A stretch of DNA of 6,552 bases from positions 1 to 6,552 of the forward strand of contig JAUNOJ010000099.1 in NCBI GenBank assembly GCA_030531135.1, written 5' to 3'. This document shows positions 1-6,552 of this stretch, piece by piece; position 1 is the stretch's first letter; every line of letters begins with the position of its first letter. Position numbers and translations under genes: made by a program. The notes below the pieces were generated by a model that saw nothing but the letters and a program-made list of their open reading frames with translations, was not told the origin of the DNA and ran no database searches. This stretch comes from Sutterellaceae bacterium (GTDB lineage: Bacteria; Pseudomonadota; Gammaproteobacteria; Burkholderiales; Burkholderiaceae_F).

Positions 1-57
1 TTTTGCGGTTGAAAGCGCATCCAAAGGAAGAGCTTTACGCATCTGGCCGAGAGCAGA

Positions 58-1725
<1,668 letters not shown>

Positions 1726-1746
1726 TCAAATAAAAACTTGCGAGTC

Positions 1747-1761
1747 TTGGAATTATTCCAA
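1747..1761 (-). promoter_or_regulatory. Intercistronic hairpin containing the groES stop codon
   Basis: The sequence TTGGAATTATTCCAA is a perfect inverted repeat. On the groES mRNA strand it reads TTGGAA-TAA-TTCCAA, so a 6-bp stem can form with the groES TAA stop as the 3-nt loop. A T-run follows on that strand about 12 nt further (TTTTTA), but it is too far away and the stem too AT-rich for a convincing terminator. By inference it could be an mRNA processing or stability element between groES and groEL; cleavage at an intercistronic stem-loop is known for the groESL transcript of Agrobacterium tumefaciens. The repeat is seen directly, but the function is unproven. Confidence 0.45.
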
Positions 1762-2040
1762 CACGCCCATGATGTCTTCTTCGCGCATCACGAGAAGTTC
1801 TTCACCGTCGACCTTGACGGTCTGACCGGCATACTTGCCGAAGAGTACGCGGTCGCCCACCTTGACATCCATGGCGATGAGCTTGCCGGCTTCGTCGCGC
1901 TTGCCCGGGCCCACGGCCAACACTTCGCCCTGATCGGGCTTTTCACCGGCCGTATCCGGCAAAACGATACCGCTGGCGGTAGTGCGAACGGCATCAAGAC
2001 GCTTGACAATCACGCGGTCATGCAACGGACGAATCTGCAT
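1753..2040 (-). CDS. groES: GroES, 10-kDa co-chaperonin
   Basis: This is the heptameric lid that caps GroEL and triggers substrate encapsulation in the cytosol. The 95-residue protein is full length for bacterial GroES. It begins with the canonical [14 protein letters not shown]. The mobile loop around residues 17-33 contains the GroEL-binding tripeptide Ile25-Val26-Leu27, the roof hairpin region is [11 protein letters not shown], and it ends [20 protein letters not shown]. The ATG is preceded by GGAG at 2050-2053 with 9-nt spacing. It is the first gene of the groES-groEL operon. Its stop codon sits in the middle of a perfect inverted repeat (1747-1761). The codons are clean and strongly biased, as expected for a highly expressed gene. 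Identification is secure. Confidence 0.99.
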   Translation of the reverse strand: MQIRPLHDRVIVKRLDAVRTTASGIVLPDTAGEKPDQGEVLAVGPGKRDEAGKLIAMDVKVGDRVLFGKYAGQTVKVDGEELLVMREEDIMGVLE

Positions 2041-2072
2041 TTTTTATTACTCCAAACAGATAAAAACTTTTG

Positions 2073-2091
2073 GGCTTAAAACGTTTAAGCC
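2073..2091 (-). promoter_or_regulatory. Stem-loop in the groES 5' leader
   Basis: GGCTTAAA and TTTAAGCC form a perfect 8-bp inverted repeat with a 3-nt loop, 32 nt upstream of the groES ATG. On the groES strand it is followed by CAAAAGTTTTTATC, leading into the Shine-Dalgarno region. It lies inside the leader transcribed from the sigma-32 promoter. It could protect the 5' region or position the neighbouring weak pairing over the ribosome-binding site. It lacks an adjacent U-tract, so I do not call it an attenuator. Confidence 0.4.
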
Positions 2092-2185
2092 GAACATGAA
2101 AAAAATTTCCGCACCTTTTGGTTTCGAGCTTTCGGGGAAATACCTCTGAGGTTTGTCCCTGACTCCAAGGTGCCGGCAAAACCCT

Positions 2186-2213
2186 ATATGGGGGCGTATC
2201 GACAAATTTCAAG
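2186..2213 (-). promoter_or_regulatory. Sigma-32 (RpoH) heat-shock promoter of groESL
   Basis: Read on the minus strand, this contains CTTGAAA (2213-2207), a 13-nt spacer, and CCCCATAT (2193-2186). This matches the sigma-32 consensus CTTGAAA-N13-17-CCCCATNT at every specified base. Transcription would begin near 2178-2180, giving a groES leader of about 140 nt. No CIRCE element (TTAGCACTC-N9-GAGTGCTAA) is present in the region, so positive control by RpoH and not HrcA repression is the simplest reading. I see no convincing sigma-70 promoter for groES, so basal expression may also depend on RpoH or on a site I cannot recognise. Confidence 0.93.
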
Positions 2214-2228
2214 CCCCGAAGGCTTAAA
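2207..2228. repeat. Imperfect inverted repeat over the groESL -35 box
   Basis: On the plus strand TTTCAAGCC and GGCTTAAA flank the 5-nt centre CCGAA. The core arms AAGCC/GGCTT pair perfectly, and the TTT/AAA ends pair if one base is bulged. The left arm is the reverse complement of the sigma-32 -35 element CTTGAAA. It may be a chance palindrome, an operator shared by the divergent groESL and dacB promoters, or a small hairpin in a dacB leader transcript. Confidence 0.3.
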
Positions 2229-2255
2229 CTAACGAAAAAAGTTCATCGTTTTTTA

Positions 2256-2261
2256 AAGGTG
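2256..2261 (+). promoter_or_regulatory. dacB Shine-Dalgarno deciding the GTG start
   Basis: AAGGTG lies 5 nt upstream of the GTG at 2267-2269. It supports that GTG as the dacB start over the in-frame ATG at 2309, which has no comparable purine-rich site before it. The nearer ATG at 2263 is in another frame and opens only a short spurious reading frame. Confidence 0.6.
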
Positions 2262-2266
2262 TATGC

Positions 2267-3787
2267 GTGAATCGATTGAAAATCCTTCAAAATCAAAGGT
2301 TTATCTCAATGTTGCTGAGTCTGTGGCTGTTGTCTGCAGGCTCTTTTTCGCATGCACAAGCGCTTCCGACAGACATCAGGGACGCCATATCCGCCTCGGG
2401 ATTACCCCAGGGATCGATTGCTATTTGGGTAGCGCCCGCCGATAGCAACACCCCTTTGGTGAGTTTGAATGCTCAAAAACCCATGCAACCCGCAAGCGTC
2501 ATCAAGGTGGTGACGACGGCGGCAGCTTTGGATATGCTCAAGCCTGACTTTTTCTGGAATACCGACTTTACGGTCAAAGCAGCGCCCGATGCCAAGGGTG
2601 TGGTACGCGGCATGACGGTGCGCGGCACGGGCGACCCCCATTTGATGATCGAGCGCGTGTGGCTGATCGGTCAAAAATTAAGAAGTCTGGGCGTACGTAC
2701 GATTGCGGGCAACATCAAACTTGATCGTACGGCTTTCGATACCGAAGAGGTTGATCAGGGAGCGTTTGACGGTGCGGCGACGCGCACCTATAACGTAGGG
2801 CCCGACGCTTTGATGGTGAACTTGAAAACCGTCTCCGTTACGTTTCAGCCGGTCAAAGACAACGGCGTCGCCCGTGTGCGCGTCACTCCCGAACTCGACG
2901 GCTTGCAATTTTCCGCCACAGTGAAACTTGCAAAGGGCGCGTGCGGTGACTGGAAAAAGAAACTCAAGGTTCAATACGGCAAAAACGGTCGCGTTCGTTT
3001 TTTGGGGACTTATCCGACAAGTTGCGGCGAAAAGATGTGGCACATGGCCCAGTACGAAGCCAACGACTATTTCACGCGCGTTTTCAAAAAGGTTTTGAAA
3101 AACCACAACATCACTTGGAACGGTAAGGCCGTCGACGGCAAAGCGGGTAAAGACGACTTTCTTCTTTTGCGTGAGTATTCCGAACCCTTGCCCCTGATCG
3201 TCAATTGGATCAACAAGTTTTCAAGCAACCCCATGGCGCGACAGCTTTTTTTGACGCTTTCAAGCAAACCGTCGAACAATCCCGAAGAACAGGTTGCCGG
3301 CTCTTTGGAAAAAAGCCGAGAAACGGTATCGCACTGGCTTGCGGAGACGGTTGGCGCCGACCCCAAAACCGTTTATATCGACAACGGCTCGGGACTTTCC
3401 CGCGACACGACGGTGACGGCGCAAACGTTGGGGCAGGTGCTTTCCTACATGTATCGGTCGTCGGCCATGCCCGAATTTATGGCAAGTTTGCCTGCGGCCG
3501 GCTTAGACGGCACGATGAAAAAGCGGCCGTTGGCTATCGGCAGCGCACATGTGAAAACCGGTTTTATCAAAAATGTCCGAACGATTGCGGGGTACGCAAC
3601 CGATCCGGCCGGCAATCGCTTTTCGGTCGTGGTATTGGTCAATAACAATCCGTTGGACAATGCCAAACAGCTGACGCAAGACGTTCTTGTCTGGGCGGCA
3701 TCGGGCCGAGCGGCCGAATGGAGGACTCGTCGCGGCCAAAACTTTGTCGGACAAACGATCGACTTGAAGGGAGGGCTCGACAAATGA
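2267..3787 (+). CDS. dacB: PBP4-type D-alanyl-D-alanine carboxypeptidase/endopeptidase (peptidase S13)
   Basis: This is a class C low-molecular-weight penicillin-binding protein. In the family it removes the terminal D-Ala of peptidoglycan stem peptides and cleaves D-Ala-meso-DAP cross-bridges in the periplasm. The 506-residue precursor starts with a positively charged, hydrophobic signal peptide, with a likely signal peptidase I cut after SHAQA (residue 32). The active-site motifs are all present in order: SxxK as Ser77-Val-Ile-Lys80 in PASVIK, SxN as Ser319-Ser-Asn321, the PBP4 box DNGSGLSR at 372-379, and Lys430-Thr-Gly432. The long stretch between SxxK and SxN is where the family carries its inserted domains II and III. 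Length is slightly above E. coli PBP4 (477). The start is GTG with AAGGTG upstream; an ATG 14 codons later (2309) would also leave a working signal peptide. No clear sigma-70 promoter was found upstream. Its TGA stop overlaps the ATG of the next gene. Confidence 0.95.
   Translation: MNRLKILQNQRFISMLLSLWLLSAGSFSHAQALPTDIRDAISASGLPQGSIAIWVAPADSNTPLVSLNAQKPMQPASVIKVVTTAAALDMLKPDFFWNTDFTVKAAPDAKGVVRGMTVRGTGDPHLMIERVWLIGQKLRSLGVRTIAGNIKLDRTAFDTEEVDQGAFDGAATRTYNVGPDALMVNLKTVSVTFQPVKDNGVARVRVTPELDGLQFSATVKLAKGACGDWKKKLKVQYGKNGRVRFLGTYPTSCGEKMWHMAQYEANDYFTRVFKKVLKNHNITWNGKAVDGKAGKDDFLLLREYSEPLPLIVNWINKFSSNPMARQLFLTLSSKPSNNPEEQVAGSLEKSRETVSHWLAETVGADPKTVYIDNGSGLSRDTTVTAQTLGQVLSYMYRSSAMPEFMASLPAAGLDGTMKKRPLAIGSAHVKTGFIKNVRTIAGYATDPAGNRFSVVVLVNNNPLDNAKQLTQDVLVWAASGRAAEWRTRRGQNFVGQTIDLKGGLDK
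3769..3774 (+). promoter_or_regulatory. Shine-Dalgarno of the transporter gene, inside dacB
   Basis: GGGAGG lies within the last codons of dacB, 9 nt before the ATG at 3784. It is the strongest ribosome-binding site near three consecutive in-frame ATG codons (3784, 3787, 3790). It fixes the transporter start here, and not at the ATG at 3718 that would add 22 hydrophilic residues deep inside dacB. Confidence 0.75.
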
Positions 3788-4683
3788 TGATGCAATCGTT
3801 GTGGGCCTTGGCGGCTTCGGCTTTTTTCTCCATCATGGGCGCGTGTGTCAAGTTTTGCACGACCGGCCTGGGATCCTTCGAGTTGGTGTTTTATCGCTCG
3901 ATTTTTGGCGTGATTTTCATTGCGTTTTTTGTCTTGAGCAAAGGACAGACGCTCAAAACCCAACATTTCGGCCATCACATGATCCGTTCGTTTTTGGGTG
4001 TGGCTTCCGTTGCCCTGTGGTTTTATGCGCTTTCCAAGATGCAGTTCGGCACCTGCATGACCTTGATCTACACAACCCCTTTGTTTATGGCTTTGAATTT
4101 CATTATCTTGGCCAAGGCCCGTGGAGACAAAGCGCCTTGGTTGATGACCTTGGCGATTTTGGCGGGGTTTGCCGGCATCGTTGCCATGCTTAAACCCGGC
4201 GTGGATAACGACGCACTGATTCCGGCTTTGATTTGCTTGGCGGTGGCTGTCATCGACTTGGTGAGCTACTGGCAGATGAAACGCATGGGCGACTTGAATG
4301 AACCCTCGTGGCGCATCGTGTTCTATTTTTGTGTCTTGGGGATCGTTTTTGCCGCTATCGGCACGATGTTTACAGGGGGCTTTCACATGCCCGACACCTT
4401 GGGCATATTCGGACTCTTGGGCATGGGGCTTTGCGCTACGTTAGGTCAAATTTGCACGACCAAGTCCTATGCTTACGGCAATATGTTGCTCTCGAGCTGT
4501 TTGGGTTTTTCTGCAATTCCGTTCTCGGCCATCATCGGCGTGCTACTTTTTAACGACACGCTCGATATGGTGTCTTTGATCGGTATGACATTGATTCTTT
4601 CTGCCGGCATGACGGCTGCGGTCACGACCAAAAAGATGGAAGCTGAACAAAAAGCAAAGAAAGAAGCACAACTTGCCGGGTAG
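3784..4683 (+). CDS. EamA/DMT-superfamily 10-helix transporter, substrate unknown
   Basis: This predicted inner-membrane permease has 299 residues, the usual length for the drug/metabolite transporter superfamily. It is almost wholly hydrophobic, with about ten membrane helices arranged as two EamA repeats (roughly residues 5-136 and 147-284). Family-like marks are the first helix ALAASAFFSIMGACVKF, the YTTPLF turn near residues 96-101, the AGFAGIVAMLKPG end of repeat 1, and the closing FNDTLDMVSLIGMTLILSAG of repeat 2, where the acidic residue usually seen as Glu is Asp. A charged tail rich in Lys, Glu and Ala follows and should be cytoplasmic. The start is chosen at 3784 from the GGGAGG site and the ATGA overlap with the dacB stop, which implies translational coupling. 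EamA proteins move amino acids, nucleosides, drugs or other metabolites in either direction, and nothing in this sequence picks one. A strong terminator follows 24 bp after the stop. Confidence 0.92.
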   Translation: MMMQSLWALAASAFFSIMGACVKFCTTGLGSFELVFYRSIFGVIFIAFFVLSKGQTLKTQHFGHHMIRSFLGVASVALWFYALSKMQFGTCMTLIYTTPLFMALNFIILAKARGDKAPWLMTLAILAGFAGIVAMLKPGVDNDALIPALICLAVAVIDLVSYWQMKRMGDLNEPSWRIVFYFCVLGIVFAAIGTMFTGGFHMPDTLGIFGLLGMGLCATLGQICTTKSYAYGNMLLSSCLGFSAIPFSAIIGVLLFNDTLDMVSLIGMTLILSAGMTAAVTTKKMEAEQKAKKEAQLAG

Positions 4684-4706
4684 GCTAGTCGAAAGACTTT
4701 CGCTAT

Positions 4707-4737
4707 AAAAACGGGAGGCTTTCACCTCCCGTTTTTT
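4707..4737. terminator. Bidirectional intrinsic terminator between convergent genes
   Basis: AAAAACGGGAGG (4707-4718) pairs perfectly with CCTCCCGTTTTT (4725-4736) across the 6-nt loop CTTTCA. The GC-rich core is followed by a T-run on the plus strand (4732-4737) and, through the A-run at 4707-4711, by a T-run on the minus strand. It can therefore end both the dacB-transporter transcript and the dsbD transcript, whose stop codon is only 13 bp away. Confidence 0.95.
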
Positions 4738-4750
4738 GAGTTCTGTCGGA

Positions 4751-6552
4751 TTACTTTTCGACGTTTGTTTTCAGTGCATCCATAAAACTTGCTTCGGTCA
4801 ACAATTCCGGCAATACCGTCGTCGTTCCGTCGGGCTTATAAAGCAGGTAAAGCGGCACGCCCGTGCGTCCGAAGCGATTCAAGACTTCGGTAATACGCGC
4901 ATCGCGATTGGTCCAATCGGCTTCGAAGCGAACGTAGTTCAATTCATTCATCAAAGCTTCCGAAGCACTCGTGCGAATGGCCGTTGCCTTATTGAATTGG
5001 CATGTCACGCACCAAGCGGCGGTAAAGTCCACGACGACCGGATGACCTTCGGCAAGGGCTTGAGTGACAGCTTCTTCGCTCCAAGCCTGCCAAGGACCTT
5101 CGTTTGTTTGAACAACCTTGCGATCAAAGGTTCCCAAAGCCAGCAGTGCCACGCAAACCAAAGTGACGATGCCGGTGACAACTTTCAAAACCTGAGCTTT
5201 TCCACGACCGTATTGTTCACGTCCCACCGCCCACAAGAAGGCGGCAACGGAGCCCGTGGCAAAAATCACGGTCAAAAGCCCGTAGACGCTGACCTGACGG
5301 GAAAGTACCCAAATGAGCCAAAGTGTGGCACAGGCCATGGGAACGGCCATCACGCGCTTAAAGGTCACCATCCAAGCACCGGGTTTAGGCAGGAACTTGG
5401 TCCATGCCGGAACCAACGTCAAGAGCAACCACGGCAACGACATCCCGAAACCTAAGGCCACGAAAACCAGAAGGCTTTGCATGTCGGATTGCATGACGGC
5501 GTAGCCCAACGCCGCACCCATGAATGGCGCGGTACAGGGGCTTGCAACCACCACGGCCAATACACCGGTAAAGAAACTGCCGACGGGGCCTGTTGTGGGA
5601 AGCTTCTTTACAGCACGGCTGTCTGCTAAGTGCGAAGCCGCCGTAAATTCAAACAATCCCCAAAGGTTTAAAGACAGAGAGAAGAAAAGCAGTGCCAAGA
5701 TTGCCACCACCCAAGGCGTTTGCAACTGGAACCCCCAACCGATGGCCCAACCGAGGTGACGCAATACCATCAGGGCACCGGCTAAAAGCGCCATGCTTAA
5801 AATCACGCCGCCCGTAAAGGCAAAGCCGTGTGCCGGTAACGATCCCGTGCGACGGGAACCGTCGACCAACTGCAAAATCTTCAAACTTAAAACCGGAAAC
5901 ACGCACGGCATCAGATTGAGGATCAAGCCGCCCAGAAAGGCAAAGACGATCGCCGTACCTTGCGTGAGTTTTTCCACCACGGGGGCAGCCGTTTCAATCA
6001 CCGGCGCCGGTTTTTCTGGCTCGGGCTCCTGTACCCAGGGAAGCGGGACGCTACCAGCCGTCACAGGAATCTGCGCGCGAATTGCCCAGCCGCCTTTTAA
6101 GGGACCGTCGTCGGCAACGATCACGCCGTCAAGCGGGGCAATGGTTTTGTTTTGCGCATTGTCGTCCAGATAGGGCTTGGCTGCCTTGAGATAAAGCGAA
6201 GTAGTCTCGCCCTCTCGGTACATTTTGTCCAAGCTCTTGAAGTCGATCATGCCTGCTTCAAACGGGAAGAATTCGACTTTTTTGTCGATTTTGCCCGCCA
6301 AGGGAGCAAAGTCCAAGCGGATGCGGTCTTCTTCGATCGTGGCCGTAATATGTTCGCTTGAAACCAATTCCGGAATATTCTTTTTGGTATCTTCAAAAAG
6401 TTTGGCTTCGGCAGAAGGTTTGCTTGCCACTTCGATGGGTACGCGGAAGCGTACTTCGGCTTCGCCGGGAATGCAAATGTCTTTGCAAGCCAACCAGGAA
6501 ACTTTGGCGCGAATCGTTGCGCTTGTTCCGTAGGGCGTGCCCCACGGAATAT
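4751..6552 (-). CDS. dsbD: DsbD/ScsB-like thiol:disulfide reductant transporter, N-terminus beyond the window
   Basis: This inner-membrane protein is expected to pass electrons from cytoplasmic thioredoxin to periplasmic thiol oxidoreductases. The frame stays open to the window edge, giving 599 visible residues (numbered from the first complete codon, 6550). Domains in order are: a periplasmic DsbD_N-like domain with VSWLACKDICIP (Cys22, Cys26); a Pro/Glu-rich linker near 175-194; about eight membrane helices between roughly 200 and 475; and a C-terminal thioredoxin domain. The membrane redox pair is Cys216 in NLMPCVFP and Cys339 in ASPCTAP. The thioredoxin domain has AAWCVTCQ (Cys514, Cys517) and a likely cis-proline in RTGVP (Pro566). 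All six expected redox cysteines are present. The TTG at 6491-6493 (start of LACKDIC) is internal, because the conserved domain continues upstream (YGTSATIRAKVSW). At least 195 residues precede the first helix, more than in E. coli DsbD, and the CxxxC form resembles ScsB-type proteins. The stop is TAA at 4751-4753. Confidence 0.94.
   Translation of the reverse strand, partial: IPWGTPYGTSATIRAKVSWLACKDICIPGEAEVRFRVPIEVASKPSAEAKLFEDTKKNIPELVSSEHITATIEEDRIRLDFAPLAGKIDKKVEFFPFEAGMIDFKSLDKMYREGETTSLYLKAAKPYLDDNAQNKTIAPLDGVIVADDGPLKGGWAIRAQIPVTAGSVPLPWVQEPEPEKPAPVIETAAPVVEKLTQGTAIVFAFLGGLILNLMPCVFPVLSLKILQLVDGSRRTGSLPAHGFAFTGGVILSMALLAGALMVLRHLGWAIGWGFQLQTPWVVAILALLFFSLSLNLWGLFEFTAASHLADSRAVKKLPTTGPVGSFFTGVLAVVVASPCTAPFMGAALGYAVMQSDMQSLLVFVALGFGMSLPWLLLTLVPAWTKFLPKPGAWMVTFKRVMAVPMACATLWLIWVLSRQVSVYGLLTVIFATGSVAAFLWAVGREQYGRGKAQVLKVVTGIVTLVCVALLALGTFDRKVVQTNEGPWQAWSEEAVTQALAEGHPVVVDFTAAWCVTCQFNKATAIRTSASEALMNELNYVRFEADWTNRDARITEVLNRFGRTGVPLYLLYKPDGTTTVLPELLTEASFMDALKTNVEK

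Noticed and set aside
1..57. groEL terminator in the left edge (CGCATC at 17-22 and 39-44; AAAGC/GCTTT arms)
   Set aside because: CGCATC is a direct, not inverted, repeat. The AAAGC/GCTTT stem is 5 bp with a 15-nt loop and no T-run on the groEL strand. The real terminator or a further gene lies outside the window.
2142..2152. ACCTC-T-GAGGT palindrome in the groES leader as a CIRCE-like operator
   Set aside because: The arms are only 5 bp with a 1-nt centre and bear no resemblance to CIRCE. Such a short dyad is expected by chance.
2018..2212. 64-residue minus-strand frame in the groES leader
   Set aside because: It starts inside the sigma-32 promoter, upstream of the expected transcription start, and overlaps the groES start in another frame. 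No family resemblance is visible.
2199..2230. Sigma-70 promoter for dacB (TCGACA at 2199, TAAACT at 2225)
   Set aside because: The -35 is good (5 of 6), but the spacer is 20 bp and the -10 matches only 4 of 6. Not strong enough to annotate.
3718..3783. Upstream ATG extending the transporter by 22 residues
   Set aside because: The extension is hydrophilic, overlaps dacB by 70 bases and has no Shine-Dalgarno. The ATG at 3784 has a strong one.
3445..4386. 313-residue minus-strand reading frame across the dacB-transporter junction
   Set aside because: Its composition is low-complexity and rich in His, Lys, Arg and Gln, as expected of an antisense shadow. It overlaps two well-supported genes.
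4687..4702. AGTC-GAAA-GACT mini-hairpin and CGAAAG-A-CTTTCG palindrome after the transporter stop
   Set aside because: The two structures are mutually exclusive and very short. They lie right before a much stronger terminator and probably carry no function of their own.
6491..6493. TTG as the true start of the dsbD-like gene
   Set aside because: The frame is open to the window edge and encodes YGTSATIRAKVSW just upstream, which belongs to the same conserved domain. A start here would also give no signal peptide.

Overview
This 6.55-kb window looks like core chromosome of a moderate-GC betaproteobacterium. The GroEL and GroES sequences, the groES-groEL order, a textbook sigma-32 promoter with no CIRCE operator, and the dacB/dsbD content all fit Burkholderiales. 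A gut-type family such as Sutterellaceae is a guess from composition and protein flavour, not something shown here.

Layout, left to right. Positions 1-57 hold no recognisable gene or terminator. groEL (58-1692) and groES (1753-2040) are on the minus strand, transcribed groES first, with 60 bp between them. A 226-bp divergent intergenic region (2041-2266) carries a sigma-32 heat-shock promoter for groESL and a leader of about 140 nt with several inverted repeats. Rightward from it run dacB (2267-3787; PBP4-type D-alanyl-D-alanine carboxypeptidase/endopeptidase, GTG start) and an EamA/DMT-family 10-helix transporter (3784-4683), joined by a 4-nt ATGA overlap. A strong 12-bp-stem bidirectional terminator (4707-4737) separates these from a convergent minus-strand gene for a DsbD/ScsB-like thiol:disulfide reductant transporter. 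That gene runs off the right edge, so its N-terminus is missing.

Functional themes are cytosolic protein folding (GroESL), cell-wall remodelling (DacB), an exporter or importer of unknown small-molecule substrate, and delivery of reducing power to the periplasm (DsbD). Apart from the chaperonin pair and the translationally coupled dacB-transporter pair, the genes look like neighbours and not one pathway.

I found no mobile element, RNA gene, CRISPR array or unknown multi-gene system. The observations worth checking are regulatory: the sigma-32 promoter with an inverted repeat over its -35 box, the structured groES leader, a perfect palindrome that puts the groES stop codon in a hairpin loop, and the coupling of a transporter of unknown substrate to dacB.
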